Shown piece by piece: positions 45,875 to 59,807 of a DNA stretch of 64,000 nt; position 1 is the stretch's first letter; the number at the start of each line of letters is the position of its first letter. The notes under the pieces are model-generated. The model worked only from the letters and a program-made list of their open reading frames with translations, searched no databases and was not told the DNA's origin. Origin of the DNA: Emergomyces orientalis. Its lineage: Eukaryota > Ascomycota > Eurotiomycetes > Onygenales > Ajellomycetaceae. A program made the position numbers and the translations under genes. Where the stretch lies: assembly GCA_002110485.1 (NCBI GenBank), contig MOWL01000026.1, forward strand, positions 62,001-126,000, read 5' to 3'.

Positions 45875-48348
45875 ATTGCCTTGCGGTCAAGATCTCGCGG
45901 GAAGTGACTAAGAACCAAATTCCCTGGTGGGAGGGTTAATTGGACTGAAGAAGAGATAAGCTATGAGAGCTGGCCAAATTATCACTTTTATGCGCCTTCG
46001 CCTTTCCGGGAGGCATGACGCGTTTGTTATACACAAGTACAACAACATCTTGTAATCCTCAGTAAAACGAAGCAAGTTTTTTGAATCCAAGTGCCATTGT
46101 TGGTCGGCCGGGCTGAATTAGAGCTATGGGGCGCTGATCAGTATTGCCATGTGGTCAATGCTCCTCATCATAGGGCGATTCGTCCAAAAACATTGTTCTA
46201 GGTCCTAGGATTTCTGGTGTCGTCGTCGATAAGTAAGAAGGACGCAAAAAGGAATTAGGCCATTAGGTATTTCAGTGCGCCGAAACCAATGCGAACCGGG
46301 CGCGCGGGGTTCTGGATATGTAGACATTACACCAATCAAACGACTGAGCTGCGGAGGAAGTAAGGACCAAGCCAAATGGATCAATGTTTCCAAAAGCATT
46401 ATCGAATCAATTGGATACGTATATGAGCTCTAGCACTCGGCGCCTTGGAGAAATTCGGCTGGATTTGGATGGCAGTTGAACGTGCATGTTAATCAGACTC
46501 GAATCCATCGAAATAGATACCTACCAATAACGCTGATTTCGAAACACGACACCCGTATTCATTATATTTAAATAGAAAAGTAGACGACGTTTGCGTCTAA
46601 ACATGACCCTCCTCCCCCAGGCCACATTCATCTGGCATCGGTACCCAACAAGATTGATGAACAAAAACAATTACTAGCGCTGGAGTTAGCGAAGCTAGTG
46701 TCTGCCCATCTCTTAGCGGGAGTCGAGCACCTAGTTGAATGTGGTTAGGAAAAGTACTAGTAGTTTTCCAAGGTTCATCGTGCATAAAAATCTACTTCTA
46801 TTATATTCTTCGCTCAAGCGACATAACACCTTCATCACGTCTCTTTCTTTCTAATCATCTTGTGTTTCTCTTAGTATATACTGAGCATGTGCGTATCAAG
46901 AACTGAGATAGTTATTCATTCAGCATTTGATCAGAATGCAGTAGTATCACTGTGATATGCGGCTTTGTATAGTGATACCAAGGAGTTGTATCTCCATAAA
47001 ATATAGTCAGAATGTCTAGAAAGAGACAAGACTAAACGGCACAGCCAGAACTGCAACAGTGCACCTGACATATCCATCCCAGCAGCGGTCGCTTACTGAG
47101 GTCAAATTTGGAAGTTTTGTATGTTTGGACAATTCTCCTCCAAGGACCGTCGTTCTCCAAGCATTCCGTTGAAACCTCCAGCAGCCAAACTTAGTGGAAG
47201 GCAGAGTGATTTGGCTCTTTGTCTTAGAGTCGGTTTCGATCTAATAATAGTTCTGTTCAAAATGTTGGAAAGGGGGGGGGTTCTGGTCTGTTCCAAGCAA
47301 GCCTGTGCATCGGAGGATTTACCAACGGAGAATTATTCCTGGTCAAAGGTCAAAGTTTCCGCCCGTGCGAGCGAATTCAAGGCAAACAACAGTCCTTTAG
47401 CTTTGAAGGATTTTGGAGGTGTTGGAAATCAGTTATTGCCCTGAACAAGATTGCAGACTTATTCAGGAAACAGTGAATGATACAAAAATGTGTTCAACAT
47501 TCACACTTAAATGTAAGAAAATCATCTCGAAGTATATCCTTTTTGGATGTTCAATGTTGATATCAGTGCATTTCAAAGTTTAATCCTGAATAATAGCGTT
47601 TGGAAGACATCCCGCGATACTCCATGGAGTAATCAAAGATTCCTTGTGCTTAGTGAAATTTATAATGGCTTGTTTTGGCGATTCGTGGCAAAACACACAC
47701 GGCTGAAGGATGAACTCCATCTCCCGTCTCTCCAAGCTAGACATAGGGATCGAACCTCGTGAAATTTTGGATGGAGTTAAGCAATAATAATCTCCCGTAT
47801 ACGTTGCCTTCGGTTGATGTTCCTTTCAAATAAATACATGGGGTTTTGCTTCATGGAGTTAGAGGTATTTCCGCTCCCTGGTGTGACCGCTGTAAGATCA
47901 TCCGGGGGAGTGTTGTTTTTATCTCCGTTGAGAAGGGCCATGCCTAGATATTCTTGGACACTAGAAGAATAACTATCCTTTTACCCGCCTTTGGGCAACC
48001 TTGATCCTGCCGGGCGGTTTGCCTAATTCATAGTGAGATCCTCCCTTACTCTCGATGAGCCACCTGGTTGTGTTTATTTAGATGGATGCTTGGCTTGTTC
48101 TATACAACTCTACATGGTGGGCTCATGCATTGTGATGACATATGCCAGCCGAGGAAGTAAATAATGTTTGATGAAGGATAAATTCCCTCCAGGCAGACGA
48201 GAAATCCGACACTGAGATAAGTATATAAATCGTGTAGGTTTCCTGAACCTGGAATTAAGAAAACCAGTTCTCATTCCAAAACAATCCCGATCGCATCCCC
48301 AACACACCAAACCTCAAAAAATATATATTCCGCATTCACCAGCATAAA
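45875..48348. other. 2.5-kb intergenic region
   Basis: No supported coding region. A plus-strand frame at 47121-47444 has no family features. The region includes the promoters of the GH3 relic and of the AKR gene. Confidence 0.5.
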
Positions 48349-49442
48349 ATGCCTACCATTGTTGGAAAAGAAGTTGGTCCCACTGGCTACGGCCTCATGG
48401 GTGAGTCGTCAAATCCATTATTTAGAGCAATGGGGCTTTCGCTAAACCATTGGCGGCGGTAATAGGATTTACATGGACTACAAAACCAACTCCGGAGCCC
48501 CAATACACTGAGGCGATGAATGCAGCCCTTTCCCTTGGAGCTAACTATTGGAACGGCGGCGAACTATACGGAACTCCGGAACACAACTCTCTGCACATCC
48601 TTCACAATTATTTCGCCAAACATCCCGAGGCAGCGGACAAAGTTTTCCTTAGCATGAAAGGAGTTCTAGTACCAGGTACACTCATTCTAGACGGGTCCGA
48701 GGAGAATATCCGAAGGAGTGTGGATGAGTGTCTGAGGGTCCTAGATGGAGTAAAGGAGATCGACCTTTTTCAATGTTCGCGGTTGGACCCAAAATACCCG
48801 GTGGAAGAAATCATCGGCCATTTCGCAAAGTTGGTGAACGAAGGAAAGTTCAAAGGTATCGGCCTGAGCGAGGTTGATGCAGAAACAATACGTCGGGCGT
48901 AAGTAGTGACATCCCAAAGGCTAGAACATGCAGCTAACCACAAGTACTAAAGGCACAAGGTCCATCCAATCGCGGCAGTCGAGGTTGAACTATCTATATG
49001 GTGTCCCGATATACTTGAAAACGGAGTGGCTGCGACCTGTGCAGAGCTCGGAATACCTATTGTGGCCTACGCTCCGCTAGGCAGGGGGGCATTGACGGGT
49101 GCAGTCACCAAACCTTCCGATATTCCGGTGGGCGATATCCGCCATTACCTACCGAGATTCCAGGAAGCCGCTCTGGCCGCAAACCAGAAATTTATCGATA
49201 AGGTTGTATCGTTTGCTCAAAGAAAGGGAATAACCCCCGCCCAGGCCGCTTTGAATTGGGTCAGGACCCTCAGCAATGATAGCAACATGCCCACGATTAT
49301 CCCGATACCATCGGCCAAATCGAAAGAGCGGGTGGCGGAGAATTTGCAAACCCTACCCCTATTTTCTGCTGAAGACATGAAGGAGATTGACGAGCTAATC
49401 AAAGAAAGTAATATCGTTGGAGCAAGATATCCTCCTCATTAA
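48349..49442 (+). CDS. aldo/keto reductase, pyridoxal-reductase type
   Basis: Exons 48349-48400, 48466-48898 and 48953-49442 give 324 residues in phase. The fold is that of NADPH-dependent aldo/keto reductases. LGANYWNGGELYG contains the catalytic Tyr, VFLSMKG the Lys, and DLFQCSRLDPKYPVEE the strand where other AKRs have His; this Gln/Cys form and the N-W-N start of the first motif match fungal pyridoxal reductases (Plr1-like). The C-terminal IPIPSAKSKERVAENLQTL binds the NADPH phosphate. Pyridoxal reductase makes pyridoxine from pyridoxal; another carbonyl substrate cannot be excluded. Location is probably cytosol. Confidence 0.87.
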
Positions 49443-50220
49443 AGGGGAGCAGAGATGGTCCGCAAGCTTGGTCAAGCTTCCTTGTGCGAGCTCGAGGAGA
49501 GGTTTTTACGGAGGTATTGCTCGACAGCGTGTTAATTGTGTTAATTTTGATATTCGATTTCAGATGAACCCATTGCCCTGGAGAAGTTAGTCAATCTTCG
49601 TTCCTCGTTTCAGTTGGAAATGTATTACGTTATAGCATGAATATTTGGGGGTCAGATCAAGTGTAGGAATTTGTGTCAACAGTCAATTTCACAAGATAGT
49701 AACATGGAAATTGTCGGTATTGCAGAATTCTCTTATTCATCCTATTGATATTCAAGAAAATGTAGAGCAAAAGCAGGAATTTCTTACCAGAATGGAGATC
49801 CATGGGTCGTGATAACATTACTAGAATCCATTGCAAAAGTCCATTTGAACGGCAGAACCCAAAGTCGCGGATCTCACGAGGCCTAAACCCAAGCAGTAGT
49901 TGCTGCTCATGGCAATGGAGAGTGTACCCTGCATAAATAGCGTCAGAAAATGTAAAATAACATGTAGTGAGAGGTAAAATGGAGCTGCAACAAAGGAACA
50001 ATCATTATTGAACCCAAGATAGTTGTGGGCAAACAGAGGGAAGGTTGAAGTTTTTGTTTGGCGTATGAATTTTCGTCAGCTTTTGAGTCACGTGATGCTT
50101 TGGAATAAGATATTCATTGTCCGGCCCAGTCAACAGTACAGATTGCGGTTGTGCTTCCGTCCGTATATTCCCATTCACTTCCTTTGAAAACCAAATAACA
50201 CATTACAACCCTCTCTGACA
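49443..50220. other. intergenic stretch
   Basis: No supported gene; 5' region of the zinc-finger gene lies at its right end. Confidence 0.5.
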
Positions 50221-51455
50221 ATGGCTGACTCCCCCGGCTCCCCTCTCTCTTCTCTTGCATCCGAAGAGTTCGCAGATGACATGAAGTTTGATGACCACCC
50301 TCACTCTCCCACCCTTTCAACTCCCCAAATGCCTCCTTCAAAACGCCGTCGAACTGGAATCTCATCTTGGGATCGCCATACACCTATTTCATCGATTCAT
50401 GAGGATATTCCCCCTGCATCCCCCTCTGCCTCTATCTCCTCTGATACCTCTGGTGAGCTACCCAACTCGCCTCTCACGCTTGGTCTTATCGGCGGCGGTG
50501 TTGAGGACGACTACAGCGGACAGGGCCGTGACCAAGTCACCGTTTGCCAATGGGAAGGATGCGATGCGAATGATCTAGGGAATATGGATGCGCTTGTCAA
50601 ACATATACATGACGATCACATCGGGTCTCGACAAAAGAAATACCTGTGCGAGTGGAGCGATTGTGCTCGGAAAGGCCAGACTCATGCGAGCGGATACGCA
50701 TTACGTGCGCACATGAGGAGCCATACGAAAGAGAAGCCCTTCTATTGTACTTTGCCTGGTAAGTCTCACCTCCCTTGGCGCTATTTCCAAAATTCAAGTT
50801 GCCTAATATTTTTACCGAAATTATAGAATGCGATCGCAGCTTCACACGTTCGGACGCACTTACAAAACACATGCGAACTGTTCATGAAACAGATGCACTT
50901 CGTCCTACAGATACCGCCTCAAAGGGAGCCAGCGGAACCGCTACAAGCACAGTTAGGACGCCCCGAATCAAACTAAAACTTTCCCAGCCAGCCAAGGAAA
51001 GTAGCAACGATGGCGACAAAAGTGACATAACGAAAGAATCTGACCAGGCAGCAATCCCGTATCTGAGCGCGGAATTAGGTTTCGACGAACATGAACTCTC
51101 CCTTCCCCCAGAGCAATTGTGTCGCCTTCTACGTCGCCAGATCTATTGGGCCGAGCAGGAAACCGCCCAGCTAAAGCACGACTGGGAAGTAATTGAACCA
51201 CTGCGAAAAGAGTCATGGAGGGACAAAGAGTTAATTTTCGAAGACGTTATACATGCTGAACTCCGTGTTTTCAAGTCCTCTATATCTGCGGAGGATCTGG
51301 CTATTGCTCCAGGGACAAATGGGGCCATGCCACTTAACGAAGCGTCGTTGTCAGTGATTGCGAGCAAAGGACCCGAGGTGTCGAGATCGAATGACGCTTC
51401 TGAGTCACTGAGGCTCGATATAAGACCTTTCCTTGAGAGACCAGTTGAGGCTTGA
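50221..51455 (+). CDS. C2H2 zinc-finger protein, possibly the Iec1-like INO80 subunit
   Basis: Exons 50221-50758 and 50827-51455 give 388 residues. The N-terminal 95 residues are Ser/Pro-rich. Three GLI/ZIC-like C2H2 fingers follow: CQWEGCDANDLG...HIHDDH, CEWSDCARKGQT...HMRSH and CTLPECDRSFTRSDALTKHMRTVH, the last crossing the intron. After a Ser/Thr-rich linker comes a conserved helical domain (LPPEQLCRLLRRQIYWAEQE, KHDWEVIEPLRKESW), acidic and probably coiled. Fungal proteins with this combination are annotated as INO80-complex subunit Iec1 relatives; that match is from memory and is inference. A nuclear DNA-binding role is likely in any case. Confidence 0.8.
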
Positions 51456-53624
51456 TTGTAAAACTGCGGGTAAATCCTGTTTTACCTCATTCAATTTTCT
51501 TTTCTTTCGGTTACTCACATTCTGCAATTTAATGGGGTGAATGATTTCGCCAATTCACGATCCATTTTAAGAGAACACGGTTATTGGGCAAAATCCATTT
51601 TCCATTTTGATATTTCAAGGAATAGCGGAGCGTTTTACTTTCATTTATTGTATTACTAAATTACATATAATACCCGATCTGTCAATGTCTAATATTTTCT
51701 TGCTAGGTCTCCTTCTTGCATGTTAATTTTAAATTTAAACGATTACCATAGCTGGCATAGGTCACTTATTTTTTCCATTTCTGTCCTGCTTGCCAGGCGG
51801 TGGCTTGAAACAAAACCGAAAGGGCTGTTAACTTCACTTCACCGAACCTCCATGGGGAACTAACCTCTGATCCCACGAACAAGTTAACGACCAAAAATCA
51901 TATTTAAGAACAGGCCGAAAAGTCCTCCAGTTACCGCGCTGGGGAACGAAGAGGGACATGGCTACAATATTGCAAAACTTGGCAGCCTTCTTAAACTTCA
52001 GATGGTCACACTTTATCGCTTTTCAGTCCTCTCACGATGTTGCAGTCGGCATATCCTGCTCGCTTCGATATTCTGAAAATTCACGTTGAAGAATATCATA
52101 TTCAATACCATTATATTTTCGACTCCGGGTTAGGGATTACTCTTGGCTGACACCTCAACAGGGTCAGAAATGGAATCTTCATCGTTTTACGCAAAGTTCA
52201 CTTCTCTTTTGAATACCGCCAGCCGTTACAGGTCGATGAATATTTGAAGCAAGCTCAAAATTGTATACCGCTATATTGCGCCATGGGAAGTAAAATTGCG
52301 CTCAGGAACACTTATACCAGGGATGTAGCACTGTCGAAGTGTAAATTTGAAGAATTTGCGCCCCGAAAAAAAAAAAAAAAAAAAAAAAGAAAGGGGGAAA
52401 AAAGATGATGGGTGAGAACTGGGTGCCAAATGATACCAAATCTGGCCCTCTTTTCGAATTGGTCCAATTTATATAAGATTATGGAGAGAACCGCCTCACA
52501 AAAGAAAATGAATGCGAGAAATGGGGAGAAAGCGAAAAATATCACATATTCGTATTATTCACTTTTAAAAAATAAATAATAAATAAATAACATCGATCAG
52601 AATTCAACCTTGACTTGGTAGAACTCCCCATGCTTTTTCTACTTGTTGTGCCAATCCATTCCCAGCCTCCCAAAACAAAAAAAAGTAGGGAGGAAATATA
52701 TTTCCATGAGAGAGTACAAGGAGAAAATAGTAGTACAAAATCCGCAACCCCTCACGCGCCACCCAACCAGCCAGAAATATCAGGGACCCACACGAAAATA
52801 GATTTTTTTTTTCTAAAAAAAGGAAAGAAAAAAAGGAGTGTAGGGGTGGTAGAATAGCAAGACAGAGATAAGAGAGGAAAATACGCGCTGAGCACCGTGA
52901 TAGAGTCGGAACATGTATAACAAAAAATCTGTTTCGCGAAGGGTAAAATGTTTTTTAAAATTGCGCAATGAACACATGCTCTCTCTCGCTTTCTAGGATG
53001 TGAACGGTCCTAAGACGCAGCGTGTGTGTAAAGAAAAAAATAAAAAAGATGTATGGTGAGGGAGGAGGAAAAGAGAAAAACAAGACAGGAGAATAATAGG
53101 ACCGTAACAAATAGAAATTCATGCCACTCACACATACTTACATTCACAAAGATCCGGTACATAAAATTCCCGGCTGAAGCAGACAATAATGTAGAATAAA
53201 ACACCGTCGCCATGCAGCAAAAGGAGAGGAAAAAGAAACGGAGGAGAGGAAGAGATAAAGAAAGAGTAAAAGAAAAAAGGAGAAAAGAGAAACATGATAA
53301 TAAATATAAAGGTAAGATAATAACCAGCCAAAAATGTCGTACGGGAGTCTAGAAATGTGTTAAAACCCGGGGGAAAAAAGGTATATGAACGATGGAATAA
53401 ATAATGTAATACCCCCGACAAAACTCCAAGCTAGGTATATGCTGGGCAAATGAACAAAATGCGGAAGGAAGAAAGGAGGCACATAACCCCGATGCCCAGT
53501 AAAAAGTGGCGTTATGGAGGCAAATCACATACTGCTTGGTGAAAAGAATTAAAATAATGGCTGACTCAGATCGAAAAAATCTTGCAAGTAATAATAAGGA
53601 GCATAACTAAAACATGGCTGTGTC
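51456..53624. other. intergenic region with a poly(A/T) tract
   Basis: No supported gene. A run of 23 A occurs at 52366-52388 and purine-rich DNA follows to 53400. Confidence 0.5.
52366..52388. repeat. (A)23 homopolymer
   Basis: Uninterrupted run of 23 adenines on the plus strand; its length may be uncertain in the assembly. Confidence 0.9.
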
Positions 53625-56600
53625 TTATCGTTGTTGAGTCGATTCGGCCTTCTCAACCTCCATAAGGCGGTCGAACATGTTATGTAGCGCAGTTGCTGGA
53701 GTGGCCTTGTTCGGCCAATAGGTCGCAGCGTATCCCCTGATATAATCAGTTAACAGGTGAAATTATACAGTATTGTTTATAACATGGGCGGGAATATTGA
53801 AAAAAAGGAAAAAAGAAAAACAAAGAAGAAAAAAAATCTCACCACAACCGTTCCTCCAGCGAAGCTCGTGCTTCGTTACCTTCCAAAGTACTCCGAATAA
53901 ACTGGCCAATAAGAAGAAGTAACCGGCGCAACTCTCCGGCCCGCTCTGGCTTGCTTGGTATGTTCTCCTTGGTGACTTGAGATACCTGCTTGAGATGCTC
54001 TTGGATGGGCTTGAAGATCACCTTGAGTATGGCGTCATTATTATGGTTGTCGATATTGGTTTCCCCATTGGCATTGCTACGACGGTGGCGATCCTTCTCC
54101 TCTCGACGGGCCTTCATGCGAGCCTTGCTAGAACGGTCGTTCTCATCGCGCTGGCGGCCCTCCCAGCGACGCTTGTTGGAACCATGGCCAGGCCGGTTGT
54201 TGTCAGCTGTGGGGGTGTTTGAAAGATCGGCACTGTCTCGAGATTTATGCTGAGCACGAGGTCGCGATTTGTCCGAGTCGCGCGCTTTGCGAGGGAGGGA
54301 TGGTGAAGGTGATGCCGAGACACTCCCGCTAGCATGGCCCCTAGAATGCAGACTATTCTTCTTGTTATTGCGATGATGGTTCTCCACAGCTCGCTTCGCG
54401 ATGACACTAGCACCGTTGCTTATCTTGTCCTTCAAGACTGACAAAAGGTAGTCTGCACGCCGGACGAGATGGACAGCCCCGGGAGATTTTGTCGTGCCCT
54501 TTCCACCACCACCATTCATTCGCTCCGCTTTCCGGTCTACTCGATGTTCCTCGAGGAAAAATTTGTCAGCAAGAGCAAGATCCGGGTCGTCGCGGATTTG
54601 TGCCCAGGCACCGTATCCATGGCGAGCTATTCCAACGCAGAGCATGCCATCTTCACGCGCACCCCAAGGGCAGGTATAATCGGCACCTTTCGTAGCTTCA
54701 GGAACCCGAAAGCTTTTGGGGTCAGCTACATCAGCCGTTGCATTCCTCAGAATCCGCATTTCATTTGGTCGCTCAACGATTGTCTCCGCATTAAGCCGTT
54801 TAACACCCTGGTGGTCGAAAAGAATTGCTTTTCGTTCCTTCTTGGTGAAGCTCTTACCTTCACGTTCGAGGGCGTTGAGCCGGTTACTTTCCTCTTTTAA
54901 TAGGGTATGGGCTTTGTCGACTACCTCACCCAATGCAGCTTTCACAACAGCTATATCCCGACCAATTAGCCGTGCTTCCCTGATTAAATCATCCTGCCGG
55001 TCATTGATGTCGCCATATCTAAGGTATGCGCGGATGAGATGTCTATACTCTTTTTCACTAAGCGGTCTGCTAGGGTCAAGCGGGAGTGGCGCATCAGATA
55101 CGTCGTCAGCATCGATGTTGACTTGTTCCCGGGCTCGTCTTTTCGCTTGGCGCTCCTGTCGCCCATCTAAGGGCTCTTTTCGTTTGCGAGGCTGGCTTCG
55201 CTCAATCTCCTGTTCCAGGAACTGCTCGTGCGCTCGACGTTCCTCTTCTGCTTTGATTTGTTCGAGTTGCTCCTTTGGAATGATCTCGTCCCACGTAAGT
55301 TCGTCCACCTTGACATCGACAAACTCAAACGCCTTTAGAAACTCCTCTCCACCATCTGCCTCCATGCTTTCGGCTTGTTCCGTTTTGTGTTCTTCAGCAT
55401 TCTCCAGGACAGAGTCAATATCTAATTCCTCCAACTTCTTCTGGTTGCCAGATTGTTCAAACATGCGTTGACCGCGACGTTTGAGAATGCGGGATATATC
55501 GTCGGAAGAGGTCGGTTCACTGATCTGATGGCCAGCGCGGGTCATCTTGTCTTTGAGTTCGGTTGCTTCTTTGTCAGTCACTCCTCGCTGGATGGTGATA
55601 AATTCGAGGAGCAACTTATTTCGCGCTCTTTCTAGAACCTCTTCTTCAACAGTATCCTTAGACACGAGGCGGTAAACGCTTACAGGCCGGGTCTGTCCAA
55701 TTCGATGTGCACGTGCCATTGCTTGAAGATCAGCCTGAGGGTTCCAGTCAGAATCGAAGAGAACGACAGTATCAGCGGTCATCAGATTAATCCCCAAACC
55801 ACCTGCACGAGTGGAGAGAAGAAACGCAAAGTCGTTACTCTCCGGGGCATTGAAATGCTCAATCGAAAGACGTCGAGGGCCAGCGGCGATTGTACCATCT
55901 AGTCGTTGATAGGCGTAGCCACGGACATCCATATAGTCAGCCAAGATATCAAGCATGCGAACCATTTGGCTAAAAATCAAAACCCGATGACCATCCTTTC
56001 TCAGTTTGGCCAAGAGTTGGTCCAGTAACATCATCTTTCCGCTGCTTGTGATGAGGGCGCGCATCATTTCTTCACGGCCAGTTTTGCCCTGCAAAATTCG
56101 GGATTCGGCGTTGGGAAACATGAAGGGATGGTTGCTAGCTTTTTTGAGCTCCATCATGATGTTAAGGAGCGATTGCTTCTGGCCTTTACTTCCTTGGTTG
56201 AGGGCAGCGTAGTTTTTCGTCAGTATGTTTTTGTAGTACTCCAATTGGACGTCAGATAATTCGACCCGAATGATCTTTTCTGACTTGGGAGGTAAATCTG
56301 ACTCGACCTTCGATTTAGTCCGACGAAGCATGTAAGGCTGAATAGATTTGGTAAGTTCCGCTAATTTCACACTGGCCGCTTCACAACCTAGGTCCATGTC
56401 ATCATCAATCTGGATTAGGCCAGGGTTTAGGAAGTCCATCAGCGCAGAGAGTTCGCCTAGGTTATTCTGCACAGGGGTTCCGGTAATCAGCAGTCGACTA
56501 GGCGACTTGAATTCGACGAGCTTAGCATAAAGTTGCGAGTCCCGATTTTTCAACCGGTGAGCTTCATCCACAGCCATAAATTGCCATTTGATTTGACTGA

Positions 56601-58359
56601 GAAAGGTAGCGTCCACCAGAACATATTCGTAAGTGGTAAGAAGGACGTGAAATTTAGGGCGTCTAACATTTCCATCTATCAATAATTCGTATTCCTTTAT
56701 AATATTGCGAGCGGCTTCGTTGCCGTTGTAAACGACGTAGTTCAAGTCAGGTGTCCAATTGTCAAACGTTTCTGCCCAAGAAGGCATTGTCGAGAGCGGC
56801 ACAACGACAATGAAGGGACCTTGCTGATTCCTAATATGACGCATCCAATTGATAAAGGCCACCGTTTGAACGGTCTTCCCTAAGCCCATCTCGTCCGCAA
56901 GAACCACATTCCGGCCACGAACCCAGTTATATGCCATGAAGTTAACTCCTTTTACTTGGAATTCCTTGAGTTGGCCGTTCTGAACGAAGCTTGGGGTGCC
57001 GTGAATAGGTTCGAAGGGGGCTCGAGTTGAGGGACTTGCTTCCGCTCTATTAGAGATGGGCGGGTGGGAGCAGCGGTCGAGATAGCGATCGATCTCCCGC
57101 TGAGCGATCTCGCTTACCAGAGCTGCAGGTTCCCATGTACAGCAGTCATAGAAGAGTCGTTTCCATTTGACATAATACTCTGTTTCACCGTCAATCTCAC
57201 GAGAGCCGATAACACGCTCTGCTTGCTTATAGTCTTCTATAGCATCCACATCACGTTCCCGGTCAAGGTTCCATTTCTCTTTTTCCTCAGGAATGATTTC
57301 AGGATCCCTGGCGTACTGTATCGCTAAGGACAAGGTCTTGCGGATGTAATTGTCTAGTCGACGCACACTCCTACAGCTAGCAAGGGATTCCACCGTCTCC
57401 CATGTAGCATGATAATGGGATTTCCCTTGCCACTTTATGTAGAACTCAAAGTCATCCCGGCTGAGATCGCGCCGTGTGAGGTCAACACTTTCCTTAAACC
57501 TGTGGTTGAGCACTACATCAATGGCTGGGGTTGTATCATCAACTGCAGTCATCCATTCGCCCGGAGTCATCATCTCGGATTCCTCTTCAAATTCACCATC
57601 ATTGTCATCTTCGTTATAGTTAGATACTCTATTCGCACGTCTAGTTGAGAAGCGGATTTCGGCATGGGTAGGTATTAGGTTATCAGCGGACTGGGCCATC
57701 CGTCGACGTTTTGTTTTTGAGGTTCTGCTGCGTGAACCTTGATATTCATCACTCTCAGAATTGGATGCAGAATCTATTGACTGAGAAAGGGAGAGTTGTT
57801 TTGATTGGCGATTTGGTGTACGGCGTCTACGTTTTGAAGCGGGCGCGACAGCTTCAGAGTCAGAATCGGAAGTAGTTTGGACATTTTGACGAATGGATCT
57901 TGCACGGCCACTTCGACGTAAGCCGTAGAGGCTTGGGTTATTTCTTATAAAGTCATCCTCGACAATGGGCGATTTTCGTTTCGTACCCCTCTTTAGGTTA
58001 TGGGTCGATGAGTTGCCAGAGACGGAAGTGAGATGCGCGTCGGAATTGTCTTCAGCAGTTGAATCGCTATCATCTTCACCCATGTGGTGTTCAGCAGCTG
58101 GAGAAGCTTGACCATCCACATCATCCTCATCGTCTGAGGAGTCCGAACTCATCTCCGCATTAAACTCCCCCGCGGCGTCCGACTCCGCATCCCCGCTCTG
58201 GTCATGATCTGCATCTTCGTCGGAGGAATCTTGCACGTCAGGAGTGGCGTCAGACAAGTCGCTCACGTTATCGAAGGTTGGTATGGGTGGATTTTCATCT
58301 ATGGCCTCAACATCATTCGCGACGGGGGACTGGTGACCGTTTGGCAGGGTAGACGTCAT
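53625..58359 (-). CDS. CHD1: chromodomain-helicase-DNA-binding protein CHD1
   Basis: Two coding exons: 58359-53843 and 53736-53625 (106-nt intron), 1,542 residues. A long acidic and basic N-terminal region (residues 1-270) precedes two chromodomains (about 280-350 and 370-440; YYVKWKRLFYDCCTWEP in the second). The SNF2 ATPase follows: LADEMGLGKTVQTVAF (Walker A), DEAHRLKN (Walker B), LLITGTPVQNN, and the helicase C half with LSTRAGGLGINLMTADTV and ARAHRIGQ. A SANT-SLIDE-like region (DQGV-type WGAREDGMLCVGI) and a C-terminal CHD1 domain (IFKPIQEHLKQVSQV) complete it; the short last exon adds WGYAATYWPNK. The protein slides and spaces nucleosomes in the nucleus during transcription. A non-ATG upstream extension of the frame is unlikely to be used. 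Confidence 0.96.
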
Positions 58360-59807
58360 CGAGGCGGTTGGGAGCACCACGCTACTAGCTATGATATAAA
58401 CAAATCAGCATTGAAGAGCAATTCTGGGTAAAAATGCATTTTGAAACATAGTACGAGCTACAGAACACATATGCGACTGGAGATATGACTTGTAGAAGCT
58501 CTGTAGATGGCGTGATAGGGTAGTATATGTAAATTTGATGGAATGTATGGTTTTTATTGATGGTTTGATGAAAACGAGGATGCAGCTGATACAGAGCAGC
58601 AGAGTGCAGAATAACGAGACATCAAGAAAATAAACCGATGCTATGGCAATCACACCATCGATTCTATCAACGTAGCAAGCAGAAGACCCTCATCATCAAA
58701 ACAAAGAGAGTCCAAGCGTAGCTGGGTGGGTCGAGGGTAGATGGGGAGGTACACAAGCGAGCCGCGGGAGTTGTATTTTGCACCCGGACAAGGGAGAACG
58801 ATAAAACTTACGATCCATAGCTTGGTGGCCCCGAGGTAGAAGGGCGTGGCCAGCAGCAATATGAGGGAATAAAAGAGTGTTTGTGGTTGGGGGGAGGGTG
58901 GGAAAGGGAGAGGTGCTGGTATGAGTGAGAGGCACGAGTTTGGCGGAGAGAGAGTTTTGGAGGAGGGAGAAAGAGAGCGAGCGAAGAGTTGGAGTTGGAT
59001 GGTTGGAGCCGCCGCCAAGCCCGATGCCTGCAAAGAGTTTAGTGGGAGATTCTAGGGTAGGTATAGCGTATGTTGATTAGGCGAAAAATCTTTGGAACTC
59101 ATGTGGGTGACTAAGCAGGAATACGGGCGGCTGCAGAATGTGTTTTGATTGGCCAACTGCCGCACAAAACTCCCTTTTAGGGTTAGCCTTCAATAAATTA
59201 CAGCGCAATACACAAATACACCAGTACATGTTTGTGGGCACAAGGCTTTGTCTAAGCGTAACAAGGAGAGGAGAGAGGGAGTCTTTGTACAGCAGTATTG
59301 GGGGGTGGACATCAAGAAGAAATGTTATATTTTATTAGCACTATAGAATACGTTGCTGCAGACTTTAGAAAATCGCAACTGGAAACAGCCCTAGGGCTCT
59401 CCAGATGGTGGGGTGCCCCAACCAGTAAAATCTATTGCATTTGTGTCTGACTAACATCGTACCCTTGTGGGTGTAACGTACTGTAATATTTTTCGTGGCT
59501 TTGCTGTTCCCTCTCAGCGAATATCACACTATCGCCCATCTCAAGATCCCACAATCCCTCTCCTTTTCAACAACACCACGCTCTCCTCTCTTTTTTTGAC
59601 CTCTCTGTCGGTTTCTTATTTCTGTTCGGTTTACTGCTTTTCCCCCCCACATATTGCCCTTTGATTGTTCCTCCTCGTGAGGCTTGTTTAGCCCGTTTCG
59701 ACCAGTTTTCGTCGCTTCTATACTGACGTCAAGTGGGCTACAAAAACACCGCCTCCATATATATTACTTGGCTTCAACAACACTTGAATCATTCGTTTCC
59801 TGCCATC
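58360..59807. other. divergent promoter region of CHD1 and RLI1
   Basis: 1.45 kb between the two start codons. It holds both promoters and untranslated leaders; possible introns in the CHD1 leader cannot be excluded. CT-rich tracts are present near 59560-59650. No other gene is supported. Confidence 0.55.

Noticed and set aside
47121..47444. 107-codon plus-strand frame as a gene
   Set aside because: Composition and sequence show no family features and no clear start context.
54469..55471. Plus-strand frames over CHD1
   Set aside because: Antisense shadows of CHD1 with no family features; CHD1 is continuous there.
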